From NCBI RefSeq assembly GCF_900108305.1, contig NZ_FNUX01000009.1, positions 1 through 64,000 of the forward strand: a stretch of 64,000 nt of DNA, in the 5' to 3' direction. This DNA is from Nitrosomonas ureae. GTDB lineage: Bacteria > Pseudomonadota > Gammaproteobacteria > Burkholderiales > Nitrosomonadaceae. Positions 13,001 to 20,485 of this stretch are shown here, piece by piece (positions within the stretch are counted from its first letter, which is position 1; every line of letters starts with the position of its first letter). The notes below the pieces were generated by a model. It was not told the DNA's origin. It did not search any database and saw only the letters and a program-made list of their open reading frames with translations. Position numbers and translations under genes: made by a program.

Positions 13001-16000
13001 GAATCATGTAATCCGGCAATGTATTCCCGAGGGATTCGCGCAACGCGGCAGCATCGCCCGCATACCCAGCGTGTAACGAAACATAGGCCACCAGACGCAT
13101 GCCACCGGGCCCTTCCTTGGCCACGACTACCGCTTCCCTGACATCAGGCTGTAACTGCAACTGCGCTTCAACTTCCCCCAATTCAATGCGAAACCCCCTC
13201 ACCTTCACCTGATCATCCACGCGCCCCAGATATTCAATCTGCCCATCCGCCCGCCAGCGCGCCAAATCGCCCGTCCGGTACAAGCGCCCTCCCTTTGCAT
13301 CAAAAGGATTCGCTATAAAACGCTCCGCTGTCAATCCCGCTTTGTTCAGATAACCGCGCGCAAGCCCTGTACCACCAAGATACAATTCTCCAATGATTTG
13401 TTGTGACACCGGATTGAATTCTGCATCAAGAATATAGGCCGTGCGATCACCGACAAGCGAACCAATGGGCATATAGCTTGAATCGAATTGGGTTTCTGGA
13501 TACGCCTTAAAAATTAGGGGCGTGATAACTGTCTCGGTAGGGCCATAGCCGTTGATGATGCGTGGAGGGCAAAGCGTTTCCTGTATAAAGTTAAAACTGG
13601 TACGGCTCATTGCCTCGCCACCAACCGTGTAAGAACGAACGGGTAAGCCTTGACCGGCCTTACCGGTAAATTCCGCCAGCTGCTGTAAATAACCTGGTGT
13701 AAAACAAGCAATTGTAATACGATGCTTAAGTATCTCCGCGACTGTACGATCAGCAGACCATAATTCATTATCCCGCGGCATCAATGCCGCACCAAAAATC
13801 AATGGCACCAGCCAGCGTTCATGCGCACCATCGAAATTTATCGAGGCAAATTGCAACTCACGATCGTCGGGTGTCATGCCATAAAGCTCACCAATCGCGC
13901 GAACATGCATTGACAGAGGCCCATGTGCAACTCCCACTCCTTTGGGTATCCCGGTAGAGCCTGAGGTATAAATGATATAAGCCAGATGCTCGTAGTGTAA
14001 TTTTACCTCAGGATTGTTCTCCGGCCAGTCGGTCAAATCCAGGCCATCGAGTTCCAATAATTGGCATCCATTAAATTGCGGAACACGTTCCCTAATGAAA
14101 CTTTGCGTCAGCAATAACTCAATAGCGCTATCGGTCGCCATGTAATTAAGACGACCCTGTGGATAATCCGAATCCAAGGGCACATATGCCGCGCCTGTCT
14201 TGAGCGTCGCTAACAATCCGACAATCATCTCTACTGAACGCTCAACCGCAATTCCTACGCGGCTTTCCGGTTTGATACCCAGCGCAATCAACCGGTGCGC
14301 CAGCTGATTCGCACGCCGGTTCAGTTCCGCATAACTAAGTTCACTATCGCCAAAAATCAGTGCCGGTGCATTGGGCCGCACATTCGCCTGCCGTTCAAAC
14401 AAACAATGCACAGGCTCAGTACTTTCACTTCGCCATGTATTACCGCCCCATGTTTTAAGTTGTTTTCTCTCAGATTCACTCAGATAATTAATATTACCTA
14501 AGCATATGGATTGATTTGAATTTTTGGAAATTTCGCGCAACAGCTGTTTAAAACGTAATGCGATATGCTCCATCATAGCCGCAGTGAAATATTGCGAAGC
14601 ATAACCGTAATATAGACGCAGCATGTCACTTTGCAGCACTGATACCGCCATTGGATAATTTGTCATCTCCAGGTTCTTGACGTTGGAAAAAACAAGCCCA
14701 TCGGATACGGATTGTTTCAATGCGTCATCAACCGGGTAATTCTCAAATACCAGGATGCTGTCGAATAGACCCCGGCCACTTTGCCCTGCCCAGCGTTGAA
14801 TTTCATATAAGGGCGTATGCTCGTGTTCGCGTGAGGCCAGATTTTGCGCTTGTAAATCACGCAACCATTTGCCTACCGTCAGTTCAGGCCGAAGCTCGAC
14901 GCTCACTGGCAAGGTGTTGATAAAGAGCCCGAGAATCTGGTCCGCTGCGAGCAAATCCGATGGTCTGCCGGCTACCGTCACTCCGAAAGTAATTGTTCGC
15001 CGGCCTGTATAGTGTCCCAGCAGTAAAGCCCAGGCAGCCTGCACTAATGTATTGACTGTAATATGTTCGCTTTTTGAGAAACGCACCAAGCTGTCAGAGA
15101 AGCTTGGTTCAAGCTCGCTCACATAAATCTCATGCTTTAATGCTGCAGGATTTGAAGCTGCATTCACTAATCGGGTAGAGTCATTGACGCCGTATAATCG
15201 CTCTCTCCAATACGCTTCCGATTCTTTCTGATCGCGATCGTTTAACCATTCGATAAAATCCCGATACCGGGCGCGAGGCGAAGGCAATGTCTCACCATTA
15301 TAATGCCGCAGCATTTCTCCGATCAGCTGAGAAGTGCTCCAGCCATCCAGCAACAAATGATGAAAAACCCAGATAAAATGATACCTGCTATCGGTTAAAC
15401 GTACCAATATCAGTCGCATTAGCGGCGGCTTTTTAAGATCGATACCTACTGCATATTCTGATTGTGCCAATGCATCAAGATCCTGCTGCCAGGTCGTTTG
15501 AGGGTGAGTATTCAGATCGCGCCAGTCATGCACCACGCATGGCAACCCGGCGGTTCTGGCCACCCATTGCAAGGGGATCTTTCCTTCCTGAACAAAACCG
15601 GTGCGCAATATCTCGTGCCGGTCTATCGCAGCCTGCCAGGCAGCTTTGAAGCGTTCCACATCCAAACGCTCCACATCCGCCCGCAATTGATTCAGGTAAA
15701 TATCCTCACCCGCATCAAATACGCTATGGGATAACATTCCGGTTTGCATCGGCGATAACGGATAAAGATCATCGAGCTGCGCAACAGGTATCGGCAAGCC
15801 GTCCAATTCGTCCTGAGTCATTTGAATCAAAGGAAAATCAGACGGTGTGACGCCCCGGACATCTCCTCTGCAATGCGAAATTACGCCTTCAAGCTCAACC
15901 ATAAACGCATTTACAAATGCTTCTATCGTCGTTCTAAGATATCGCGCTTCGCTGTAACTCACTTCCAAACAAAATTCGCCACCATATATATGACTGTTAA

Positions 16001-19000
16001 CCAATAGATCATGCTGCTGTAAAACATCGGCATCCATCGATTCACCGACGGATTCACCGGCCAGCGTCCAGAGTGTATCTTCCGCAAAATTGGCGTCAAA
16101 TTGACCCAGATAATTAAATACTACTTGCGCCTTCGGCAGTCCGGCCAGAATTTGCCGTTGCTCCTCGGTGCCATAGTATTTAAACAGACCATAGCCTAAC
16201 CCTTTATTCGGTATGCGCCGCAAATATTCCTTCGTCTGCTTGATTCTCCGAGCCAGATCTCCCGAGGAGCCCAGTACTACCGGAAAAATGGATGTAAACC
16301 ATCCGATCGTGCGCGAAAGATCAATTTCAGGATAGAGATCCTCACGCCCATGACCTTCGAGATCAACCAGAATTTCCTTATGTCCGCTCCAGTGACATAA
16401 CGCATTACCCAGCGCAGTAAGAAGCAGGTCGTTGACTTGCGTGCGATAAGCAGCCGGCGCATCTTTCAGTAAAACCTGAGTTTGCTCCTGATTCAGGTTT
16501 ACCGTGATTTTCTGATAGCATTGCATGCGCCTTGAGCCTTGCGGAAAGTCGCAAGGCAGATCAGCGGAAGTATTCGCCAGGTTCTGCCAATGGGCAAACT
16601 CAGTTGCATGATTATGCGCATACTGCTGCAGCCGCTGAGTCCAGATGGAGTAGTCGCTGGTATTCTCAGGCAGGAGAGTCGTTTCACCGCGCAGCGCCTG
16701 AGTGTAAGCAGTTTCGAGATCCTCCATCAGAATGCGCCAGGAAACGCCGTCAATCACCAGATGATGAATAACCAGCAGCAACCGTTGGGTATGATCAGCC
16801 ATATCAACAAGCATGCCCCGAATCAACGGGCCTTGCTGCAAATTCAGGCTACGCTGCGCTTCGTTGCAGAGAGCGATTAATTGTTCTGCATTAGTCGCAT
16901 GCCGCTTCCACAGCAGGTCTTGCGATATTGATTCCGTGGGGATTTGTGTCCATCGACCATCGGCCTGTTCTTCATAACAAGAACGTAGCGCCCGGTGATG
17001 TTGAACAATCGCCTTTAGCGCTTGCTCCAGTAACAACGCATTGAGAGATTGCCGGATTCTCAGCGGCATGGCCTGATTCCAGTGGTGCCGCGAGGGTATC
17101 TTCTGTTCAAAAAACTCAAGCTGTATGGGCAGCATGGGGATGGGCTCACCCGCAGAAACAGCCTGTTCATGAATAACCCCGGCAATTGTTTCCACCGGCT
17201 TGGCCAGTATCGCCAGGGCAGCTATCGTTTGCCGCTCGAATAATTGCCGCGGCGTGATTTTCCAGCCTGCATGGCGCACTTTGGTGACAATCTGCAGACT
17301 CAGGATCGAATCGCCTCCCAGTTCGAAGAAGTTATCGTTGCGCCCTATGCGGCCGATACCCAGAATTTCCTGCCAGATTCCCGCCAGTGCCTCTTCTATT
17401 CCCCCTTGCGGCGCTTCATATTGATCCGTGCTGAGAAATTCAGGCTCCGGCAACCGCTTGCGATCAACCTTGCCGTTCGCATTCAGCGGCAAACTTTCCA
17501 GCACAATGATCGCCGATGGAATCATGTAATCCGGCAATGTATTCCCGAGGGATTCGCGCAACGCGGCAGCATCGCCCGCATACCCAGCGTGTAACGAAAC
17601 ATAGGCCACCAGACGCATGCCACCGGGCCCTTCCTTGGCCACGACTACCGCTTCCCTGACATCAGGCTGTAACTGCAACTGCGCTTCAACTTCCCCCAAT
17701 TCAATGCGAAACCCCCTCACCTTCACCTGATCATCCACGCGCCCCAGATATTCAATCTGCCCATCCGCCCGCCAGCGCGCCAAATCGCCCGTCCGGTACA
17801 AGCGCCCTCCCTTTGCATCAAAAGGATTCGCTATAAAACGCTCCGCTGTCAATCCCGCTTTGTTCAGATAACCGCGCGCAAGCAATCCTCCACCGATGCA
17901 AAGCTCACCGGAAATCCCAGGCATAACCGGCATCAGATCAGCATCGAACAGGTAAATATGACGCCCGGCAAGCGGTTTACCAATCGCTACGTTTTCGGAT
18001 CTAATAACTTGCCTGGACAAAGCAGGTATGCTGCAATCCGCCAGGGTTGCCGTAACAACCGCTTCCGTAGGTCCATAAGCATTAAATAAGGCAACAGAAT
18101 CCAAACAAGCCGCATTCCATGCATTTAATGCCTCCGGAGACATTCGCTCACCGCCAACGTTCATTCGCCTTAATGACCCATAATGGCGCGCGCCCTGTTT
18201 CGCAAAATCACTGATTAACAGTTGCCAGTAGGATGTAGTTAAATCAGCAACGGTAATTTGTCGCGCAATCAATTGCTGATAAAAGGTCTCGCTATCCCAT
18301 AGTAATGAATCGCGTAAAACGACACTTGCGCCTACACACAATGCTGGAAATAATTGATCGATAAATGCATCAAAATTAATTGTGGAAAATAGTAATACGC
18401 GATCGATTGCACATAGATTGAATGAATCGGCTGCAGCCTGAACATGCTGAGCTAAAGCAGAGTGCGATACGCCCACGCCTTTGGGCATCCCAGTGGAGCC
18501 TGAGGTATAGATGATATAAGCCAGATGCTCGCCGTGCAGCTTAACTTCAGGGTCGTATGATGGGCAATCCGTTAGATCCAATGTATCCAGCTCTAGTACC
18601 CCGTTTCCTTCAATTTCTGGTACTCGTTCCCTGATATGGCTTTGTGTCAGCAACAGCGTAACCTGACTGTCGGTTACCATATGAATTAGCCTTTCCCGAG
18701 AATACTCCGGATCCAACGGCACATACGCTCCCCCCGCTTTGAGCGTTGCTAACAATCCGGCAATCATCTCGATAGATCGCTCAATTGCAATCCCCACACG
18801 ACTTCCCGGCTTAACACCCAAAATTATCAATTGATGTGCCAAACGATTGGCACGCTCATTCAACTGCAGGTAATTAAGTTCGCTATTACCAAAGATTAGC
18901 GCGGTTGCTTCAGGACGCAATGTTACCTGGCGTTCGAACAGTCGGTGTACCGGCTCGCCCGTATTAGCGCCATGACACCGTTCATTGACGCCCCATGCTT

Positions 19001-20483
19001 TCAGTTGATCCCATTCAGCCGCGCTTAGTAAAGTGATGTCGCCCAGACAGCGCTCTGGATGTTCAGTCAGATGCTCCAGCAACCGCAAATAACATTCGCT
19101 GTAACGCTTGATCGTACTCGTTTCAAATAATTCAGCAGCATATGTCAATCGTACATCGACTTGCTGATCCGGTCTCTCGATCGTGTCCAGTGTCAATTCA
19201 AACTGTGCACCACGTTCGCCCAGCTCATATTCTTCAACCGTCAGTTCTGGCAATTGCTGCAGCGCATGATAATCTTCACGCATATGATTAAACATGACCT
19301 GAAACAGTGGATTCTGATGTAAATTCCGTTCTGGTTGCAACGCTTCGACCAATTGTTCAAACGGCAGATCTTGATAGGCCTGCGCACTTAATGCTGCTTC
19401 GCGTACCTGCTCAATCACCTTGCCCAACGGTGTACGCCCGTCTATGCAATTACGCATCACCTGAGTATTAACGAACAAGCCAACCACGCTTTCTATGTCT
19501 ACCCGATGGCGATTAGCAATCGGCACGCCTACACGAATATCGTTTTGTCCGGTAATGCGGTACAGCAAGGCCTGGAAACCTGTCAACAACATCATATAGA
19601 GCGTCACTCCATAATCTTGAGCTTGACGTTGCAGGCGCGCTGCTAATTTCTCAGGCAGCGTAAAATCAAATGTTGCTGCTTGATAGTGTCCTGTGGGTGA
19701 GCGAGGATGATCGGTTGGCAATTGCAGCGCCGGGTGTTCCACGCCCAGCTGATTGCGCCAGTATACCAGCTGCCGTTCTTTCTCCCCTGCTTCCAGCCAG
19801 TTGCGCTGCCATTGCGCGTAGTCAGCATATTGAATCGGGAGTTCCGGCAGGAGTAACGATCGTCCTTCGATGTGCGCACGATAGCATGCGGCAAATTCAT
19901 CGATGATAATGCGATTGGACCAGGCATCGGAAATAATATGATGCATTACGACCACCAGATGATGTTCTTCCGCAGAAACCTTGATCAGTGCAACGCGCAG
20001 TAGCGATCCTTGAGTTAAATCAAACGGGATGGCATTGACACGGATTGTTTCTTCACGAGCGCGATGCGCACGCTGCTCCGCTGGCAAATCACACAAACTG
20101 ATCATTGTCAGTTCAAACTTGCCTTCCGGTTCTATAATCTGTTCCGGTAACCCTTCTGCATTGGCGCGAAAAACTGTACGTAACGACTCGTGTCGCGTAA
20201 TCAACGTCCGGAAACTGGCTTGAAGCGCTTCAATATCCAATTTTCCGATCAAACGTAACACGCCGCCCAAATGATAGGCTGTACTCTGCGGATCCAATTG
20301 CCATAAAAACCAATGGCGCTGCTGGGCATATGAAACATGCGCAGTTTCACTGGCTTGACGGCGTGAAATATTAAGTGTTTGGTGAGTCCTATTGCTATTT
20401 GCCTGAAGCCGTTGTTTTAGTCGTTGCTGCTGCTCCGGAGTCAGACGGGCACGTCGCCGGGCAAGATCGTTATTGTTTTTCAT
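4002..20483 (-). CDS. Four-module NRPS with two epimerization domains and terminal thioesterase
   Basis: Giant peptide synthetase of about 5,490 aa and the last enzyme of the line. Approximate order by residue: C (HHIISDAW, 185), A (TSGSTGMPKG, 665), PCP (GGDSILS, 1050), E (HHLVIDGVSW, 1245); C (1715), A (2178), PCP (2556), E (2750); C (3215), A (3685), PCP (4070); C (4290), A (4760), PCP (GGDSLSS, 5143); TE (GWSLGG, 5280, with a late TDHFN histidine). The two E domains imply D-residues at its first two positions, and the TE releases or cyclises the chain. I read the A-domain codes (235, 236, 239, 278, 299, 301, 322, 330, 331) as DADDNGAVT, DGECTGGIT, DGEDHGTVT and DGEAVGGVT. All have an acidic residue at 239, pointing to cationic substrates (inference). 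The ATG at 20483 lies 2 nt after the PKS stop. Modules 1 and 2 share a near-identical 2.4-kb block. Confidence 0.96.
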   Translation of the reverse strand: MKNNNDLARRRARLTPEQQQRLKQRLQANSNRTHQTLNISRRQASETAHVSYAQQRHWFLWQLDPQSTAYHLGGVLRLIGKLDIEALQASFRTLITRHESLRTVFRANAEGLPEQIIEPEGKFELTMISLCDLPAEQRAHRAREETIRVNAIPFDLTQGSLLRVALIKVSAEEHHLVVVMHHIISDAWSNRIIIDEFAACYRAHIEGRSLLLPELPIQYADYAQWQRNWLEAGEKERQLVYWRNQLGVEHPALQLPTDHPRSPTGHYQAATFDFTLPEKLAARLQRQAQDYGVTLYMMLLTGFQALLYRITGQNDIRVGVPIANRHRVDIESVVGLFVNTQVMRNCIDGRTPLGKVIEQVREAALSAQAYQDLPFEQLVEALQPERNLHQNPLFQVMFNHMREDYHALQQLPELTVEEYELGERGAQFELTLDTIERPDQQVDVRLTYAAELFETSTIKRYSECYLRLLEHLTEHPERCLGDITLLSAAEWDQLKAWGVNERCHGANTGEPVHRLFERQVTLRPEATALIFGNSELNYLQLNERANRLAHQLIILGVKPGSRVGIAIERSIEMIAGLLATLKAGGAYVPLDPEYSRERLIHMVTDSQVTLLLTQSHIRERVPEIEGNGVLELDTLDLTDCPSYDPEVKLHGEHLAYIIYTSGSTGMPKGVGVSHSALAQHVQAAADSFNLCAIDRVLLFSTINFDAFIDQLFPALCVGASVVLRDSLLWDSETFYQQLIARQITVADLTTSYWQLLISDFAKQGARHYGSLRRMNVGGERMSPEALNAWNAACLDSVALFNAYGPTEAVVTATLADCSIPALSRQVIRSENVAIGKPLAGRHIYLFDADLMPVMPGISGELCIGGGLLARGYLNKAGLTAERFIANPFDAKGGRLYRTGDLARWRADGQIEYLGRVDDQVKVRGFRIELGEVEAQLQLQPDVREAVVVAKEGPGGMRLVAYVSLHAGYAGDAAALRESLGNTLPDYMIPSAIIVLESLPLNANGKVDRKRLPEPEFLSTDQYEAPQGGIEEALAGIWQEILGIGRIGRNDNFFELGGDSILSLQIVTKVRHAGWKITPRQLFERQTIAALAILAKPVETIAGVIHEQAVSAGEPIPMLPIQLEFFEQKIPSRHHWNQAMPLRIRQSLNALLLEQALKAIVQHHRALRSCYEEQADGRWTQIPTESISQDLLWKRHATNAEQLIALCNEAQRSLNLQQGPLIRGMLVDMADHTQRLLLVIHHLVIDGVSWRILMEDLETAYTQALRGETTLLPENTSDYSIWTQRLQQYAHNHATEFAHWQNLANTSADLPCDFPQGSRRMQCYQKITVNLNQEQTQVLLKDAPAAYRTQVNDLLLTALGNALCHWSGHKEILVDLEGHGREDLYPEIDLSRTIGWFTSIFPVVLGSSGDLARRIKQTKEYLRRIPNKGLGYGLFKYYGTEEQRQILAGLPKAQVVFNYLGQFDANFAEDTLWTLAGESVGESMDADVLQQHDLLVNSHIYGGEFCLEVSYSEARYLRTTIEAFVNAFMVELEGVISHCRGDVRGVTPSDFPLIQMTQDELDGLPIPVAQLDDLYPLSPMQTGMLSHSVFDAGEDIYLNQLRADVERLDVERFKAAWQAAIDRHEILRTGFVQEGKIPLQWVARTAGLPCVVHDWRDLNTHPQTTWQQDLDALAQSEYAVGIDLKKPPLMRLILVRLTDSRYHFIWVFHHLLLDGWSTSQLIGEMLRHYNGETLPSPRARYRDFIEWLNDRDQKESEAYWRERLYGVNDSTRLVNAASNPAALKHEIYVSELEPSFSDSLVRFSKSEHITVNTLVQAAWALLLGHYTGRRTITFGVTVAGRPSDLLAADQILGLFINTLPVSVELRPELTVGKWLRDLQAQNLASREHEHTPLYEIQRWAGQSGRGLFDSILVFENYPVDDALKQSVSDGLVFSNVKNLEMTNYPMAVSVLQSDMLRLYYGYASQYFTAAMMEHIALRFKQLLREISKNSNQSICLGNINYLSESERKQLKTWGGNTWRSESTEPVHCLFERQANVRPNAPALIFGDSELSYAELNRRANQLAHRLIALGIKPESRVGIAVERSVEMIVGLLATLKTGAAYVPLDSDYPQGRLNYMATDSAIELLLTQSFIRERVPQFNGCQLLELDGLDLTDWPENNPEVKLHYEHLAYIIYTSGSTGIPKGVGVAHGPLSMHVRAIGELYGMTPDDRELQFASINFDGAHERWLVPLIFGAALMPRDNELWSADRTVAEILKHRITIACFTPGYLQQLAEFTGKAGQGLPVRSYTVGGEAMSRTSFNFIQETLCPPRIINGYGPTETVITPLIFKAYPETQFDSSYMPIGSLVGDRTAYILDAEFNPVSQQIIGELYLGGTGLARGYLNKAGLTAERFIANPFDAKGGRLYRTGDLARWRADGQIEYLGRVDDQVKVRGFRIELGEVEAQLQLQPDVREAVVVAKEGPGGMRLVAYVSLHAGYAGDAAALRESLGNTLPDYMIPSAIIVLESLPLNANGKVDRKRLPEPEFLSTDQYEAPQGGIEEALAGIWQEILGIGRIGRNDNFFELGGDSILSLQIVTKVRHAGWKITPRQLFERQTIAALAILAKPVETIAGVIHEQAVSAGEPIPMLPIQLEFFEQKIPSRHHWNQAMPLRIRQSLNALLLEQALKAIVQHHRALRSCYEEQADGRWTQIPTESISQDLLWKRHATNAEQLIALCNEAQRSLNLQQGPLIRGMLVDMADHTQRLLLVIHHLVIDGVSWRILMEDLETAYTQALRGETTLLPENTSDYSIWTQRLQQYAHNHATEFAHWQNLANTSADLPCDFPQGSRRMQCYQKITVNLNQEQTQVLLKDAPAAYRTQVNDLLLTALGNALCHWSGHKEILVDLEGHGREDLYPEIDLSRTIGWFTSIFPVVLGSSGDLARRIKQTKEYLRRIPNKGLGYGLFKYYGTEEQRQILAGLPKAQVVFNYLGQFDANFAEDTLWTLAGESVGESMDADVLQQHDLLVNSHIYGGEFCLEVSYSEARYLRTTIEAFVNAFMVELEGVISHCRGDVRGVTPSDFPLIQMTQDELDGLPIPVAQLDDLYPLSPMQTGMLFHSVFDADEDIYLNQLRADVEHLDVERFKAAWQAAIDRHEILRTGFVQEGKIPLQWVARTAGLPCVVHDWRDLNTHPQTTWQQDLDALAQSEHILGIDLTKPPLVRIVIVRLADNRYHVIMTIHHLLLDGWSTSQLMGEILRQYSGETLSSPRARYRDFIEWLNDRDQKKSEIYWRERLHDITEPTRLANVISMPVRNMGYQEYVHPLDRTIGNKLIHFAKRERVTVNTLLQAAWALLLGHYTGQQVVTFGVTVAGRPSDLLAADQILGLFINTLPVSVELRPELTVGKWLRDLQAQNLASREHEHTPLYEIQRWAGQSGQGLFDSILVFENYPIDETFKQHTPGGLIFSDVRGLEATNYPMTVSVMESDGLSLHYGYDRQFFSEITVTGIATQIEQLLAKITHGENKCLHDITLLDEAGWKQLKDWGINDQRYNRNEPVHRLFERQVNKQPGATALIFDDVQLSYAQLNERANRLAHRLIALGVKPESRIGIAVERSIDMVIGLLATLKTGSAYVPLDPDYPQERLNHMIADSAIELLLTQSPLRNRIPHSVDCNILELDKLDLIDYPDTNPDVRLHDEHLAYIIYTSGSTGKPKGVGVAHHALAEHTYVAIDFFKLCSTDRMLQFSTINFDGFIEQLFPPLCAGAAIVLRGSQLWDSGTFYRELMDKQITVADLTTAYWFLLVQDFAKLGLRDYGSLRQVHAGGEAMSPEGIKAWRQSGMAGRITLLNTYGPTEAVVTATVADCGGNKSVDNFDSTQVTIGKPLPARRIYLLDANLAPVICGVAGELCIGGALLARGYLNRPALTAERFIADPFDSKGGRLYRTGDLARWRTDGQIEYLGRLDHQVKIRGFRIELGEIETQLLLQPGIREAIVVVKEGSNGARLAAYVSSHAGTTIDTAELKEILMQSLPDYMIPAVFVVLESLPLNANGKVARNLLPEPEFVGTSQYEAPQGEVEEALTAIWIEMLGIRQIGRNDNFFELGGDSILSLQIVTQARRIGWKFSPRQLFEQQTVAALAQVTEAVSEPMIHESQPDRGYLKDYLDEKIIATLPFGNNEIEDIYPLSPIQEGMLFHTLEAPGTGLYVTQASVEVEGLDAARLVQAWQAMIARHPILRTAFLWRAGLARPLQIVLKQAAMLIHHLDWREKELKEKQITAYADQELKREFDFLNPPLARLSLIQIDENRHQLIWTKHHILLDGWSDSILISDWLRCYNGEKLAPVGPDYGTYVHWLEKQDKQASQHFWQAELSGIEGSTFLSKSVAKTVNKEDRPEFAQIYTRLSVEETRSLQIFAQQTHITLNTFVQAAWALLLQRYTGKQTVVFGATVSGRPLGLAKADEIVGLFINTIPIPVERHSNLTVSEYLNVLQKTNARLRDYEHTSLADIQRWAGFSGQPLFDSIIVFENYPINAALRDTEPYGLRFGAMQGKGLTGYTMDLQVIVEDTLEIEYSYACNDLTDQFVLVLRNHMELLMQEMMSDPLQIVGELGWLVKHELDRLFLLRSNEDSRHVSQVYQPVHRLIERNAALQPDAIALLMGDQEISYAGLNMRANKLAHRLIQLGIEPEMRVGVAMERSLDIIVTLLAILKSGAAYVPLDLDYPADRLAFMIKDSALSLLITQSNVLPKFRFDAAVPKLAMDAIEIEAESARNPEIPVHEHNLAYVIYTSGSTGLPKGVAVTHGPLAMHCQATARIYDMHPSSCELLFMSFSFDGAHERWLTALTVGAGLAVRDQELWTAEQTYDALRHYSITNAAFPPAYLGQIAEWAMPRNDPPPVELYVFGGEAMPKTSYDLIRRTLRPRTLINGYGPTETVVTPLIWKTQASSSFNCAYAPIGRPVGERVVYVLDVDMQLVPVGIVGELYIGGYGLARGYLEQSGLTAERFIADPFDESGGRLYRTGDLVRWMDDGNIEYVGRVDHQVKIRGFRIELGEIEARIREINGVTDAAVVVRQSAAGAQLAAYVVLATEQSEQSLITHLKQTLGQQLPEYMLPAHFVLLSALPRLPSGKLDRKALPEPEVCASDAYQKPSTPEAKMLASIWQEVLGVERVGETDSFFALGGDSLSSLKVMARIRGLTDVKLDFKLRDLIQRPTIASLLGLDKRAPANANGLLALNQSSGDESVKPLFCIHAGLGTVFDYQPLAQQLQGIRAVYGLPCRMLADISHRDVSLTQMAEDYCRMIQAVQPEGPYHLLGWSLGGTLAALMAAMLETNNQIIAFLGLIDPYVPGVELPQSDDWRQDFFDFVSMAIPDAEPDNDLKNVLASQSMAVESKQAVIDLLEKVLSIRQTRIQTGKHTEIQDYADLGVEELAHVLLVARHLKILSLQTGALDPLHTEAICWWAATRDVDDRHALEWQLKPARIRSMEINTDHFNIVRAEALLSKVKLLLRAVSSDCGGDVQPSVSIEGEL
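10938..13365. repeat. 2.4-kb near-identical internal repeat of the NRPS, copy in module 2
   Basis: Matches 15456-17883 at a constant offset of 4,518 bp. I saw about seven mismatches by eye, all but one below 11,220. It encodes the A-domain C-terminal lobe, PCP, E domain and the start of the next C domain. The match ends abruptly at 13365, inside the A domain just after GYLNKAGLTAERF is encoded; beyond this point the two A domains diverge strongly. Confidence 0.93.
15456..17883. repeat. 2.4-kb near-identical internal repeat of the NRPS, copy in module 1
   Basis: Partner of 10938-13365. Because the substrate-binding N-terminal lobes of the two A domains differ while everything after them matches, this looks like module duplication with later subdomain replacement, or like gene conversion of the A-PCP-E-C block. 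Confidence 0.93.
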
Positions 20484-20485
20484 TA

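Noticed and set aside
11759-17594. Sets of identical short ORFs on both strands, offset 4,518 bp
   Set aside because: They are shadows of the NRPS and are repeated only because the NRPS has an internal repeat.
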